Assembly: GCA_934597165.1 (NCBI GenBank)
Contig: CAKTQP010000001.1
Coordinates: 1-64,000 of the forward strand
Direction of reading: 5' to 3'
DNA: 64,000 nucleotides
Source: an uncultured Oscillospiraceae bacterium
Lineage (GTDB): Bacteria; Bacillota; Clostridia; Oscillospirales; Oscillospiraceae
Shown: piece after piece, positions 52,113-61,665 of the stretch
Position numbering within the stretch: the first letter of the stretch is position 1
How the letters are laid out: the number at the start of each line of letters is the position of its first letter
Notes under the pieces: generated by a model
What the model saw: only the letters and a program-made list of their open reading frames with translations
Told to the model about the DNA's origin: nothing
Database searches by the model: none
Program-made: the position numbers and the translations under genes

Positions 52113-53077
52113 TTAGCCGATCGTATTTTCAGCCTTGTAGTTTCTGGGGATCACCCCATATTTCTTTTTGAACGCCGCCGCAAAGTTGCTGGGTTTGGAA
52201 TAACCGACCAGCGCAGCGATCTGGCTCACGTTCAGCTCACTTTCCAGGAGCAGCCCTGCCGCCTTTTCCAGCCTTTGATCGATGATATATGCGTGAACCG
52301 ACGTTCTGAACAGGGCGGAAAAACCCTTTGTCAGCTTGGACGTGCTGATATGGACCTGTTTGGCCAGTTCCCCACAGCTGGGTGCGAACGCGAGCTGACT
52401 GTCAATGATCCGTTTTGCTTCGAGGATCGCATCCCGGTCGCTTCTGGAACGATTGCTATAGTGCGACGGGAGAATGCTCAGCTCCAACACTTCGCTCAAA
52501 TACACGGACAGCAGCTCAAACAACTTGCTCTCCAGGAACAGATACCCCAGACCGCCCCGATACTGCGTAAAGTCCTTTACCTCCGCAAAAATGTGCTCCA
52601 TGTACGGGGTAATGCTCACTTTTGAAATACCGGTCAGCAATTTTTCCTCATAAACGGCTCTTTCGCTCTCCTCGAAGTAATCCTGCAAGAGCTTTGAAAA
52701 TAGGACATGGGGATTTTGATATTCTTGAACAGGAACTCCTTTTTTCCAGTATAACACAGATACTCCATCTTCCCATGCCCCCGATAAATACAGGATTCCC
52801 CCTTCTGTATGCTGACGCTCTGCCGCGCATCCGCGATATTCCACGATACGCCGTCATGGAAGCAAAATAGGAGCTGAATGTAATCCTCGCAGCTCACCCC
52901 CTGCACATTGGTATCCGAAAAGTAATTCATCTTCCAGTCGGACACAACAGCCCCCTGCTTTGTGACCACCTGCGAGATCTGACCGGTTCCCATGTCAGCG
53001 GGAATGTCGATCGTCACCGTCTGCGGAGCGTTGGAGAGCAGGTCGTGGTACAGCTTCGTCATGTATTGGTTTGTCAT
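52113..53077 (-). pseudogene. AraC-family regulator broken by a frameshift
   Basis: The N-terminal half (53077 to about 52700, starting MTNQYMTKLYHDLL) and the C-terminal half (read in another frame down to 52113) join around the TTTT run near 52705. Frame one ends ...IPMSYF; frame two continues SKLLQDYFEESERAVYEEKL, as expected for one protein. Adding one T restores a single frame of about 320 codons. The C-terminal end carries the two AraC helix-turn-helix motifs (ELAKQVHISTSKLTKGF; QIAALVGYSKPSNFAAAFKK). GGGAGGG precedes the start. It would control the adjacent ECF genes. Confidence 0.8.
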
Positions 53078-53093
53078 CCTGTCCCCTCCCAAG

Positions 53094-53107
53094 TTAGCCA
53101 TAGCTAA
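53094..53107. promoter_or_regulatory. TTAG-N6-CTAA operator upstream of araC (site 4)
   Basis: TTAG-CCATAG-CTAA, directly downstream of the -10 box at 53112-53117. Confidence 0.65.
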
Positions 53108-53111
53108 TCAT

Positions 53112-53140
53112 ATCATACTTTATATTTTGGGGGCAGTCAA
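53112..53140 (-). promoter_or_regulatory. Promoter of the araC gene
   Basis: TTGACT (53135-53140), 17-base spacer, TATGAT (53112-53117) on the minus strand. Confidence 0.8.
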
Positions 53141-53197
53141 GAAAAGCGCCGCCGGAACGCCTGGCAAAGATATTCCTCACGCAAAGCAATCGAAGGG

Positions 53198-53233
53198 CAC
53201 CCTGCAAGACGGTAGAAGCTTGCAGGGTGTTTT
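53198..53233 (+). terminator. Orphan terminator-like hairpin
   Basis: 11-bp stem CACCCTGCAAG/CTTGCAGGGTG with TTTT on the plus strand. No plus-strand gene ends nearby, so it may belong to a small RNA or be a remnant. Confidence 0.55.
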
Positions 53234-53294
53234 GCGGTCAAATGGATCCAATTTCGGTTCGTTGCACGCATCCCCTTGCGCCAGCGCGCAGCAT

Positions 53295-53324
53295 AAAAAT
53301 GCCCGTCATAAGACGGGCATTTTT
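53295..53324 (-). terminator. Terminator of the kinase/surface-protein operon
   Basis: AAATGCCCGTC/GACGGGCATTT stem with T runs on both strands, 15 bases past the stop at 53339. Confidence 0.85.
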
Positions 53325-53338
53325 GTATCGTTCAGCTG

Positions 53339-56300
53339 TTAGTTATCCTCACTTTTTTTCATGCACTTACATACCGCGATGCATCCAACAAATGCGATGA
53401 ACAGCAATGCCATCCACACTCTAGGAGCCGCTGCATCCCCCGTTTTGGGGTTTCCAGTGCCGGCCAGATTTCCACTTTGAATGGATACCAACGACAACGA
53501 CGTGCCATCATATTCCATCTTCAGCGTAAATGCAGTTCCTCTCGGCACAGTAATGGTATTGCCATTCTTAGCCAGCGCATTCCCTGCTACGAGATTAAAC
53601 TGTGTCGTAATCTGTCCCTTCTCGCCCTTCACATACAGCGTATGTGCGCCGTATTCCACGTTATAGAACGATGCAAATCCGCTCGCACTTGTCGTTGCAT
53701 ACTGCGGTTTCGAGTGCAGCTCCAGCGCCAAGCCCGGCACAGCGGTGCCATTTCTGTCCACTACATACGCAACGCAAGTCACATGGTTACTGTCCGTGGC
53801 AAGGTTGCCGTTGTTTTGAACAGAATTTGTTCCCGTCTGCTGCGGCCGGTTTCCAGGTCTATTCTGGTTGGAATTTTGGTTCGGGTTCTGGTTGGGGTTA
53901 TTGGGGTTGTTAGGATTTGGCGTGGGTTTCTCTGTGTTCTTGACAATTCTGAAGTTCTGGGCAGTACGCTTCAGAGGGTTCTTATTATCCGAAGTATTTT
54001 TGTTTGCCGTATCCGTTGTACGGAATTCAGCGGCCAGTGTATTTCTGCCGTCTTTTGCTTTTTTCTGGAATGTCTGTCTATAGATCGTGATCCTCGTGCT
54101 GCCGCTCTCCGCTTTATAGTCTACATCCTTTTCCAGCTTCTCGCCATTGAGCCACAGATCAACAAACTGATCCAACACACCTTCGGAGCGGAACACTTCG
54201 TCCCCGTAATCCTCCAAAACATAGTCATGTCCGCCAAGATCGGTACCAACTGCGTTCAAAATGCTATACCCACTGTCTGTCTCGTTGTAAACATTTCCGT
54301 TCGTATTATCGTCCACTGTCAATGTGAAGTCCGCTGTAGACGGTTCAAACGAGTAGGTCTCGCTTGTAAATTCCGCAGTAACACTAAAGTTAAAGGTACC
54401 CGTCTCCTGGGGAACGCCATAAATTTCACCTGTAGACTCAATAAATGTCAAACCTTCCGGAAGATCACCGGTCTGGGTAAATTTTACGCTGGTCCAGTCG
54501 TACATATTGTTTGTAGCGATCAGGTAGGAATAGGGGACGTATTTGACTGCAGAATCCAGAGATGTTGTTGTGATCTTGGGGTTTTGGGCACGACCGGACA
54601 ACTTGATCGTAATCGGTTCCTGTCCATCCGCATAGATCTTCAGTGTCCCCTGAACATCACCTTCGCCATCAGGACGCAAGCGAATCTTTGCGATATTTGC
54701 CAGTTCGCCATACTTTGTTGCATCGGTGGAAGTGGTCGTAAACGGAGCCAATGTATCATTCTTCTCTCCGCCAACCGTCCAATAGTCATCTAGTTTGCAA
54801 TTCGTCGCATCTAATTCCACACGCAGCCCGGTCAATTCCTGATCGCCCAGGTTGGCAATAAAGATATCGTGTTTATACTCAAAGTATTCATCCAGGAATA
54901 CCGACCGAACGGGATCTTCATCCTTCTCCCCTTTCGGGTCTGTGACATACAGCTTCGGTCCAGAATACTTCTTCACAAACGACACATTATAGTTTTTGGT
55001 ATGTTCCCCATTGCTATCTTTGATCGTCACGTGGAAGGTCACATTGGTCTCTTGTTTCGAGCAGTCGATCGTATCCCCTTGCTTAAACTCCTTGCCTCCG
55101 TTGATATAGATTTTGGAAACCTTTACTTCCTCAGAGTTTGCCAAGGAAAACACCGGTTTGATCTTATCCACCGAATCGTTGATAAAGATCGTTTGGTAAC
55201 CATAGCCGTACATGGTGTCCATATTGATGGTCTTCCCATTCTCAACAACATAGGCATCCAATGCCTTGCCGTTTTCGTCCTGAACACCAGTGACTCGGAA
55301 CCACGGATCCTGAGCGCCAACGATCGGCAGGTTGCTAAACTTTTCATATTTGACGACATTTTCATACCCTTCATACGGCGCAAATAGGACCAACACCTTT
55401 TGGTACGTACCATCGTCAAAAAACACTGTAAATTTTACTCCGCCATCCGCGGCATTATAATTTGCTTTATATCCATAAGGCACTTTGGTCTTATCTGTGG
55501 GAAGCAACTGGTCTTTAATGTCCTCCTGATCTTTCGCTTCTTCAAGGGAACTATAAAGGCCAACTACCGCTTTTACTACATGGGTGTTTCCTTCTTCCCA
55601 AGCAGGATCGTGTATATTAAGTGCAAAATAATATTCCGAATCAATATCATATCCCTTTTTGAGAAAAACAATATGTGATTCAAAATCATCGAATCCGGAA
55701 ACACTTTCAACCATAGTGGTTGTTGTGTCAAGCACTATATTCTCCATCTTTCCGCTACTGTTTTCGAACGCTTCTTCCTCAAAGTACCTACCGTCATCAT
55801 CCACATAATAGGTCACAGATTGAACTGCTGAGACTTCTCCCGTACTTGCCAATTTGTAGACAATAAATAATGTATTATCTATTCCTACTGCTTCAGATGA
55901 TATTTGCGGCTTATCCCAAGTTTTTTTATAACCAGCATTTTCTTTCCGCATATCCTGGTTTAATATCTGATCCGTAATGGTTTTATATTCATAGTCCACA
56001 CCGATCTTTTGATATAATTTATATTTAAAATATTCTGTAAAAGTTACAACTTCAACATCAATAAACGGATGCTCCGCGATATCTGATTTTATCCCTAAAT
56101 AGTACTCTGTTCCTTTCTTATGCCCGGGCACAATCACTCCTCTTTGTGTGGAGTCACTACACCCAGTTGTCGACTCAATAAATTTCAATAGCTCTGAGTC
56201 ACCCGTATAACGGAACAGGGTTGTTTTTGGTTCTACTTTATGACGTGTCCCATCCTCATCCTGCGCATACAATTCATACCGAATAAGGTCTTGCACTTGA

Positions 56301-57223
56301 TCAGAAAGGTATACCGTGACAAGATAGCGCACACAGCTTTGGTCTAACTGCTTACCGCTCCCGATAATCAGTTCCATTTTATACTTATCATTCTCTTCAA
56401 AAAGGGATAAGTCTACGGTATCATTTCTCCCAATTTCATGGTACTCGTCTTGAATCACCTTTCCCTCGGAATCCTTAAAGTAAGTCCAGACGACTTTCGC
56501 ATCCGGATCGATCTCAATATTGTTTCCGTGGGTATCCAATAAGCACTTCAATATAATTTGCAACGGAATTGCCGAAATATCCAAGCCATCGTGATCTCCG
56601 ACCACCAGATACGCCTTCTCTTCCCGCAACGGCAACAAAGACATCGGCGCCACGCCGTCATCCGCAACCTTCGCCAAAGCCTCGCACAGCTCCACTGTTA
56701 CCGCTTGGTACAGCTCCGCCTCTTCCGTCTGGAAATAGTCGCTTTCTTTCTCTCCCAGCGCTTCAAACGCATCCAAAGCCTGCTCTGTGTCCTTTACCGC
56801 AGATTCCAGCTCTGCTTCTGTCATTTTAGACACATCTTCTGCCTTCGGGAGCGCTTCAAAAAGCGCTTTGACCTTCTTCACTGCCTCATAATCCAGTTGC
56901 TCTGAATCCTTTTCCGCAGTGCTCTGTTCGCTTTTCTCTTCGCCCTTTTCTGGTTCCTTTTTCTCTTCTTCCGACTGATCTGCGGCTTCTTTTTCCTCTT
57001 TTGCACCAGCTTCCGTCTGCGCTTCCTCTTCCTTTCCAGATTCGGATGCCGCGCCTTCTGCGGCGTCCTCCTTCTCCTTCGCTGCGGCAGGCTCTACGCT
57101 CTCCGCTGCCACAGATGCGCTGTCTCCCTCCGCCGCTAACGCGATCGCGCCGGAATTCCCTGTCACCGATACGATCAGCGCTACCGCTAATAGTATCGTC
57201 AACACTTGCCTGAGTTTCTTCAT
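53339..57223 (-). CDS. Sortase-anchored multidomain surface protein, 1294 aa
   Basis: Signal peptide (about 1-31), then a 75-residue Ala/Glu/Lys low-complexity region and a helical segment (to about 190). Next come several beta-sandwich domains, including one like a cadherin-type Ig fold (a segment GLTFIESTGEIYGVPQETG is typical of putative Ig domains). An Asn/Pro/Gln-rich spacer near 1105-1135 is followed by a carboxypeptidase-regulatory-like domain (DRNGTAVPGLALEL) and the end NPKTGD, a TM helix and KCMKKSEDN. NPKTG is a sortase signal. The ATG overlaps the kinase stop (ATGA), so kinase and surface protein are made together. Possible adhesin or envelope-stress target. Confidence 0.88.
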   Translation of the reverse strand: MKKLRQVLTILLAVALIVSVTGNSGAIALAAEGDSASVAAESVEPAAAKEKEDAAEGAASESGKEEEAQTEAGAKEEKEAADQSEEEKKEPEKGEEKSEQSTAEKDSEQLDYEAVKKVKALFEALPKAEDVSKMTEAELESAVKDTEQALDAFEALGEKESDYFQTEEAELYQAVTVELCEALAKVADDGVAPMSLLPLREEKAYLVVGDHDGLDISAIPLQIILKCLLDTHGNNIEIDPDAKVVWTYFKDSEGKVIQDEYHEIGRNDTVDLSLFEENDKYKMELIIGSGKQLDQSCVRYLVTVYLSDQVQDLIRYELYAQDEDGTRHKVEPKTTLFRYTGDSELLKFIESTTGCSDSTQRGVIVPGHKKGTEYYLGIKSDIAEHPFIDVEVVTFTEYFKYKLYQKIGVDYEYKTITDQILNQDMRKENAGYKKTWDKPQISSEAVGIDNTLFIVYKLASTGEVSAVQSVTYYVDDDGRYFEEEAFENSSGKMENIVLDTTTTMVESVSGFDDFESHIVFLKKGYDIDSEYYFALNIHDPAWEEGNTHVVKAVVGLYSSLEEAKDQEDIKDQLLPTDKTKVPYGYKANYNAADGGVKFTVFFDDGTYQKVLVLFAPYEGYENVVKYEKFSNLPIVGAQDPWFRVTGVQDENGKALDAYVVENGKTINMDTMYGYGYQTIFINDSVDKIKPVFSLANSEEVKVSKIYINGGKEFKQGDTIDCSKQETNVTFHVTIKDSNGEHTKNYNVSFVKKYSGPKLYVTDPKGEKDEDPVRSVFLDEYFEYKHDIFIANLGDQELTGLRVELDATNCKLDDYWTVGGEKNDTLAPFTTTSTDATKYGELANIAKIRLRPDGEGDVQGTLKIYADGQEPITIKLSGRAQNPKITTTSLDSAVKYVPYSYLIATNNMYDWTSVKFTQTGDLPEGLTFIESTGEIYGVPQETGTFNFSVTAEFTSETYSFEPSTADFTLTVDDNTNGNVYNETDSGYSILNAVGTDLGGHDYVLEDYGDEVFRSEGVLDQFVDLWLNGEKLEKDVDYKAESGSTRITIYRQTFQKKAKDGRNTLAAEFRTTDTANKNTSDNKNPLKRTAQNFRIVKNTEKPTPNPNNPNNPNQNPNQNSNQNRPGNRPQQTGTNSVQNNGNLATDSNHVTCVAYVVDRNGTAVPGLALELHSKPQYATTSASGFASFYNVEYGAHTLYVKGEKGQITTQFNLVAGNALAKNGNTITVPRGTAFTLKMEYDGTSLSLVSIQSGNLAGTGNPKTGDAAAPRVWMALLFIAFVGCIAVCKCMKKSEDN
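53840..53925. repeat. Low-complexity repeat coding an Asn/Pro/Gln spacer
   Basis: Irregular repeats of GGTTNGGGTT-type units on the plus strand encode NPNNPN/NQNPNQN-like residues just before the C-terminal domain of the surface protein. Confidence 0.6.
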
Positions 57224-60192
57224 TTCTTTTGCTCTCCTTTTTGATTTTTCGCAATTTGAATCAGTTGCTCTAAGTTATAGATACGAGATTGACGTATCGT
57301 TCCACTGGGATAGTCAAAGAAAAATGTCCCATCCGCAATATCGCACAGATATGGCAGATCCGCTACTACCTCACAGTTTTCATTCAAAAGCTGTCCATAG
57401 CAAGAACCGTCCGCCGTGACATACTGTGTCACAAGGTAATCCTCCACTTGGGTCACGTAAGTTAGGTATGCGTCCTCCGCAAGCTGGTACAAAAGCCGAT
57501 CAGATTCTAAATCGTGTACCTCCGGCGCACCATGCAGTGGTGAGACAATGCGGTAATTTTTCGTGACAAATTCTTCTTCCAATGTTAGATCTGGAGCATC
57601 TCGCCTCTCTTCCGCCAATCGCTCTCCTGTGGCAGCGTCATACGTTCGAACGAGACCATCATAATAGGTCACCTCAAGGCGGTCTCCCTTTTGATCCCGG
57701 ATAAACTGCTGGTCATACATCTGCTCCGGTTCTGGAAGCGTTGCCTTTTTGACGACCTTTCCCGTTTTATCGTAGATGGCAAACCCATTACACGAAAATA
57801 GCATCACCGTTTTTCTATCCGTGCTTACGCGCGCCTCATCATGCTCATAGGCCGGATCATAGGAGAAGACATTCTGTGACCCATGTTCTTCCTGTCTTAA
57901 CACACGCACGATCGGAGCATCCATACTGCCAACCAGTGCTGTGCCATTGGCTATTGGAACGAGATCACTTCTGTTTTGATTTTGATAACTGGAGACCAGC
58001 TTTGCATCCTTCCCATAAAACGCAAACCCTTCCTCGGTCGCGATGACAGCCTGGTCACCATCAACCGCAAAATGCCGAATGGTCTCCTTCGTGCTCACCA
58101 AAGGAGTTTGTTCCCCTGTTACCGGGTGCATCTTCACCAGGATATTATCATAGGCAACATAAATCCCATTCTCATCTGTTTGCACTCCAAACATCCCGTC
58201 CTCACTGAAGCCGCCCGTCTGCTCTTTTGTATCCGCATCTACAACAGCAAAAACGGATTTGGAATCAGTTGAGGCGGAGAAGGCCAAATAGTTCTCATAA
58301 AAACCGCCTTCAAAGTGCACGTACGGTACGGAACGATCTAAGATCGTTGCCGGTTCCCCAGGACGGCTGAGATCGTACAACACCAATGAGCCATCTGCAA
58401 AGCTCGCACTCAGCTTCGTACCATCCTGATTGATCGCCAATAGATTATCATTCGGATTGGCAAACCGATCATTCACCGTCACCCGCTGCTGCTTTCCCTG
58501 AAAGCTGACCGTCTCCTTGGCCTTACCAGTAGCGGCATCATACACCGTCGCAAAGGACTCTTCTTTATAAACCGCTGCCACGGATTTTCCATCGCCAGAG
58601 ATACGGATGGCGGTGGCAGGTTTCCCCTTCCACAGCGCTTTCTGCGCCTTGATGTCGTATGCCCTAAGTCCGTCCACGCCGGAATACAGGACAACATCGT
58701 CGCTCAAAAAGTGCGCTTCCGCCAATGCGGACTTCTCTGCCGGAAGGCTTGCCATTTTTTCGCCGGTTTGCGTATCAAATACGATGACCTCGCCTGAACA
58801 CACACAAGCCGCCGCGTTTCCATTGGGTGAACATTGCAGATACAACACCTCTGACGGCAATTCCACCGTCCGAGTTGCTTTATATCCATCTGCCAGATCG
58901 TATACGCCAAGCGCATCTGCCAACGCACGCTGTCCCTGCGCAACCGCTGCCGGTGTGAGGAGATCAGAGCGCATAGGCACCGCTTGCACCGCATAGTCAA
59001 CTGCGGCCTCCAAATCTCCTGCCGTCAACGCGTTTTGGGAATACTCCGCTAACTTCAACCATTTCTCTGTCGTCTGCATCCGCTTTAGTCCCACAAAGGT
59101 AAACACAAGTCCTGTCAACGTACAGACCGCCAGTAAGGCACACACCCATCGCTGCTGCTTTCTCAGCCGAATGGCGCGTGGATCATTTTCATGCAAATGC
59201 GTCAGGTCATACAGCATTTCATCCGCAGTCTGGTATCTAAGATCCGGATTGGGATTCATCGCCTTTGTGATGATCTTGACCAGTTGCAGGCTATCACGAT
59301 CTGCGGAAAGCGGTACGACTTCTTTCGCGTTTTTTTCTGGACGGACGCCGCTCAACAGGTGGTACAACGTGGCGCCCACACTATAAATATCCGAGCGCAC
59401 GTCAGGCACGATCACCCGCTTTTTTCCCTTGGGCAGAGCGGCAGTCTTTGCAATCCGCTTCTGCCCCTTCTCCTCTCTAGGTAGGGACACGGTCAGCGGG
59501 TCTAGCTCCCGGTTCCGCCCTTTGGGATCTGCCAAAGAGACGGTAGCCGTTTCCTCATCGTCCGGTGCTGCTTGTGCTTCCGTCAACTCCTCTGTCAGCT
59601 CTTCCGTGACGCCTCCAGTAGACTGCGTTTCGCCGTCTGTGGAAAAGTCAAGTCCATAGTGTTCTGGAGAGGCATATCCTGCGCTGCGGCCGATGGTGCT
59701 CGTCTCCCCAAGGGCCAAGGTGATATTGAAGTCGATCAAGCAAATATCACCATTGCGTGTACGCATTAGATTCGCCGGCTTGATATCACTGTGTACAAAC
59801 CCGCGGGGCGGATCACCGTGTATCGGACGGTGCAGGTAGCTCAGCGCCGACAACAATTGCTTTGCCCACATAATGACCTGACGCTGCGAAAACACTTCCC
59901 CTCGCTTTAAGGGTTTGTCCAGGCTTTCTCCTTCTATGTAATCAATGACCGTATAGACGATACCATCCTGAACAAAAAAGTCATATACTTGCGGAATGTA
60001 CGTATGACTCAACTCTTTTAACACATCCACCTCTCGCCGCAACAGTTCAGGCGGTGTTGTGATCTCTCGTTTATCCGCTTTCAAAACGACTTTCTTCCCT
60101 AATCGAAGGTGGTTTGCCAGGTAGATGTCACCACCGCCGCCAGACCCTATTTTTTCAATGATCTCATAGGTCGACGCAATTATTTCTGCCAT
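57220..60192 (-). CDS. Membrane Ser/Thr protein kinase with extracellular beta-propeller
   Basis: 990 aa. Kinase domain 1-340: Gly loop GSGGGGD (16-22), Lys 38, catalytic loop HSDIKPAN (134-141), metal loop DFN (154-156) instead of DFG, and SAGYASPEH (170-178). An acidic insert with TEEL repeats (about 181-262) splits the C-lobe before SDIYSVGATLYHLLSG. TM helix 349-369. The outer 600 residues have WD40/PQQ-like blades (for example VIVFDTQTGEKMASL). HSD and DFN variants are common in clostridial kinases of FHA clusters. It probably senses an outside signal and phosphorylates the neighbouring FHA proteins or their linkers. Confidence 0.9.
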   Translation of the reverse strand: MAEIIASTYEIIEKIGSGGGGDIYLANHLRLGKKVVLKADKREITTPPELLRREVDVLKELSHTYIPQVYDFFVQDGIVYTVIDYIEGESLDKPLKRGEVFSQRQVIMWAKQLLSALSYLHRPIHGDPPRGFVHSDIKPANLMRTRNGDICLIDFNITLALGETSTIGRSAGYASPEHYGLDFSTDGETQSTGGVTEELTEELTEAQAAPDDEETATVSLADPKGRNRELDPLTVSLPREEKGQKRIAKTAALPKGKKRVIVPDVRSDIYSVGATLYHLLSGVRPEKNAKEVVPLSADRDSLQLVKIITKAMNPNPDLRYQTADEMLYDLTHLHENDPRAIRLRKQQRWVCALLAVCTLTGLVFTFVGLKRMQTTEKWLKLAEYSQNALTAGDLEAAVDYAVQAVPMRSDLLTPAAVAQGQRALADALGVYDLADGYKATRTVELPSEVLYLQCSPNGNAAACVCSGEVIVFDTQTGEKMASLPAEKSALAEAHFLSDDVVLYSGVDGLRAYDIKAQKALWKGKPATAIRISGDGKSVAAVYKEESFATVYDAATGKAKETVSFQGKQQRVTVNDRFANPNDNLLAINQDGTKLSASFADGSLVLYDLSRPGEPATILDRSVPYVHFEGGFYENYLAFSASTDSKSVFAVVDADTKEQTGGFSEDGMFGVQTDENGIYVAYDNILVKMHPVTGEQTPLVSTKETIRHFAVDGDQAVIATEEGFAFYGKDAKLVSSYQNQNRSDLVPIANGTALVGSMDAPIVRVLRQEEHGSQNVFSYDPAYEHDEARVSTDRKTVMLFSCNGFAIYDKTGKVVKKATLPEPEQMYDQQFIRDQKGDRLEVTYYDGLVRTYDAATGERLAEERRDAPDLTLEEEFVTKNYRIVSPLHGAPEVHDLESDRLLYQLAEDAYLTYVTQVEDYLVTQYVTADGSCYGQLLNENCEVVADLPYLCDIADGTFFFDYPSGTIRQSRIYNLEQLIQIAKNQKGEQKK

Positions 60193-60212
60193 ATCACCGT
60201 TTCCTTATCTCT

Positions 60213-60353
60213 CTATTCCTTTTCCCCATACGCTTCCTCTAGCTGTTTCCGCAGCCGCGCTCTCTTTAACCGGAATATCCATAGGCATATCCCACCAGCC
60301 ACAAGCGAGACGCCTGTGACGATGAGTCCGCCATAAAACATCACTTCATTCAT
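60213..60353 (-). CDS. Small single-TM protein, 46 aa
   Basis: MNEVMFYGGLIVTGVSL leads into one TM helix, followed by a basic, helical tail (RLKRARLRKQLEEAYGEKE). The start overlaps the end of the DUF6382/FHA gene by 8 bases and the stop is 21 bases before the kinase. Similar small proteins accompany these clusters in other Clostridia. Probable assembly or anchoring subunit. Confidence 0.7.
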   Translation of the reverse strand: MNEVMFYGGLIVTGVSLVAGGICLWIFRLKRARLRKQLEEAYGEKE

Positions 60354-61644
60354 AATAAGCCGACGCCTCTTCGATCAAAAAGGTAAAGTCCTCATCTGCA
60401 AACCGGATCTGCGTTCCATGGGACAGACTCACCTCACGGTTGCTTTCGATCACTTTCTGATCCACATACGTCCGATTTTTGGAATCGGTGTCGATCAGCC
60501 AGAAGAAATCTCCACGCTGTATGATCTTCGCATGATGGCGGCTGACTGCCGGATTCCCTTCCACGCAATAATCCGTCTCTCGATGGCTTTTCCCAATTCG
60601 GAACTCCGTTTCTGTGATCGCGATCTTTTCGCCTGTAGACGCTCTCACCAAATATCCTCGGGCATATTCCCGATTCATCAGGCACTGCGTTACATCTTCT
60701 CCATGAAACACATCCTCTGTGTTTCCATTTGCAAGAACCACTGTCCCATCGCCTAAGTCAGGCAGGATACCCTCTCGATTGTGCAGGATGATCGGTCCTT
60801 CCGCACTTTGGAACGGCTCCTTCGCTCTTTGCTCTGCCACGGGCATAAACACCGTTTTATCCAGCGGCTTCCCTGTCTGCTGCATCTCCTCAGCCATGGG
60901 AGGCAGGACAGGCTCCGGCTCCGGTTCTTTTTCCTTGCGCTGAAGGGGCATGAACACCGTTTTGCCCCATCCCCCTTCCGCGCTGTCATCCCATTCCGTC
61001 CCATGCAGCAGCAGAGGCGCTCCATCGCTTTGGTCTGTTTGCGCTGACATCCGTTCCGCTCGTTTCAGCACAACATTTTCTTCCTCGCCACTGACCAATC
61101 TCTTTAGCTTGACCTGCTGCAAGCGCTTTGCAAACGTTTCCGCGTTAAAATCCGGCTCTTCCAAACAGCCTTTCAGCTCTGCAAACAGGTTTCTTCCCGA
61201 TAGATTGGACACATCCACGCTCTGGATGATCGTATTGCAGAATGCCTGCATCGTCTGCCCCAGATACTTCTTGACCGGGAGACAGATCAGGCAGCCTCTG
61301 CCCTCCGCATCCACAAATACGGTCTGGAGGTCAAACAAGAAGGAGTGTTCTTCTATCATGTACTCCTTTGCATTGACAACCGTTTCTGCCACGTCCTGAA
61401 AAATGCTAAAAATCTGCATTGCAGTGACGCCATTGGAAAGGAATGCATCTAATGTTGTCCGGTCACTTACGTTGTACCGAAAGCTGCGCTTTCCATCCAC
61501 CTGAAGCAACTGGAAGGGCAGTACACCATCTAGTGCATTGGCGTTCAGCATCCCTAGGGTGACAAAATCAATCGCTTCCTCTTCCGATAGATCATAGGTC
61601 GCGAATGTACCATGATCCTCTAGTTCCATCTTTAAGTATGCCAC
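60346..61644 (-). CDS. DUF6382 plus FHA domain protein
   Basis: 432 aa. Residues 1-200 resemble the DUF6382 region found before FHA domains in Clostridia. A linker of about 120 residues carries the repeated motif KTVFMP (twice) and DGTVVLANG, which look like phospho-threonine sites. The FHA domain at about 335-425 has FRIGKS, NPAVSRHHAKI and TDSKNRTYVD, all key phosphothreonine-binding residues. A GTG start after GGGAG is used. Likely receives signals from the kinase downstream and links them to the secretion or pilus machine. Confidence 0.85.
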   Translation of the reverse strand: MAYLKMELEDHGTFATYDLSEEEAIDFVTLGMLNANALDGVLPFQLLQVDGKRSFRYNVSDRTTLDAFLSNGVTAMQIFSIFQDVAETVVNAKEYMIEEHSFLFDLQTVFVDAEGRGCLICLPVKKYLGQTMQAFCNTIIQSVDVSNLSGRNLFAELKGCLEEPDFNAETFAKRLQQVKLKRLVSGEEENVVLKRAERMSAQTDQSDGAPLLLHGTEWDDSAEGGWGKTVFMPLQRKEKEPEPEPVLPPMAEEMQQTGKPLDKTVFMPVAEQRAKEPFQSAEGPIILHNREGILPDLGDGTVVLANGNTEDVFHGEDVTQCLMNREYARGYLVRASTGEKIAITETEFRIGKSHRETDYCVEGNPAVSRHHAKIIQRGDFFWLIDTDSKNRTYVDQKVIESNREVSLSHGTQIRFADEDFTFLIEEASAYYE

Positions 61645-61665
61645 ACTCTCTCCCTCTCTCGCCGG

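Noticed and set aside
52690..52720. Programmed -1 frameshifting in araC
   Set aside because: No proper slippery heptamer with a downstream pseudoknot was seen; a lost T in a short run is simpler.
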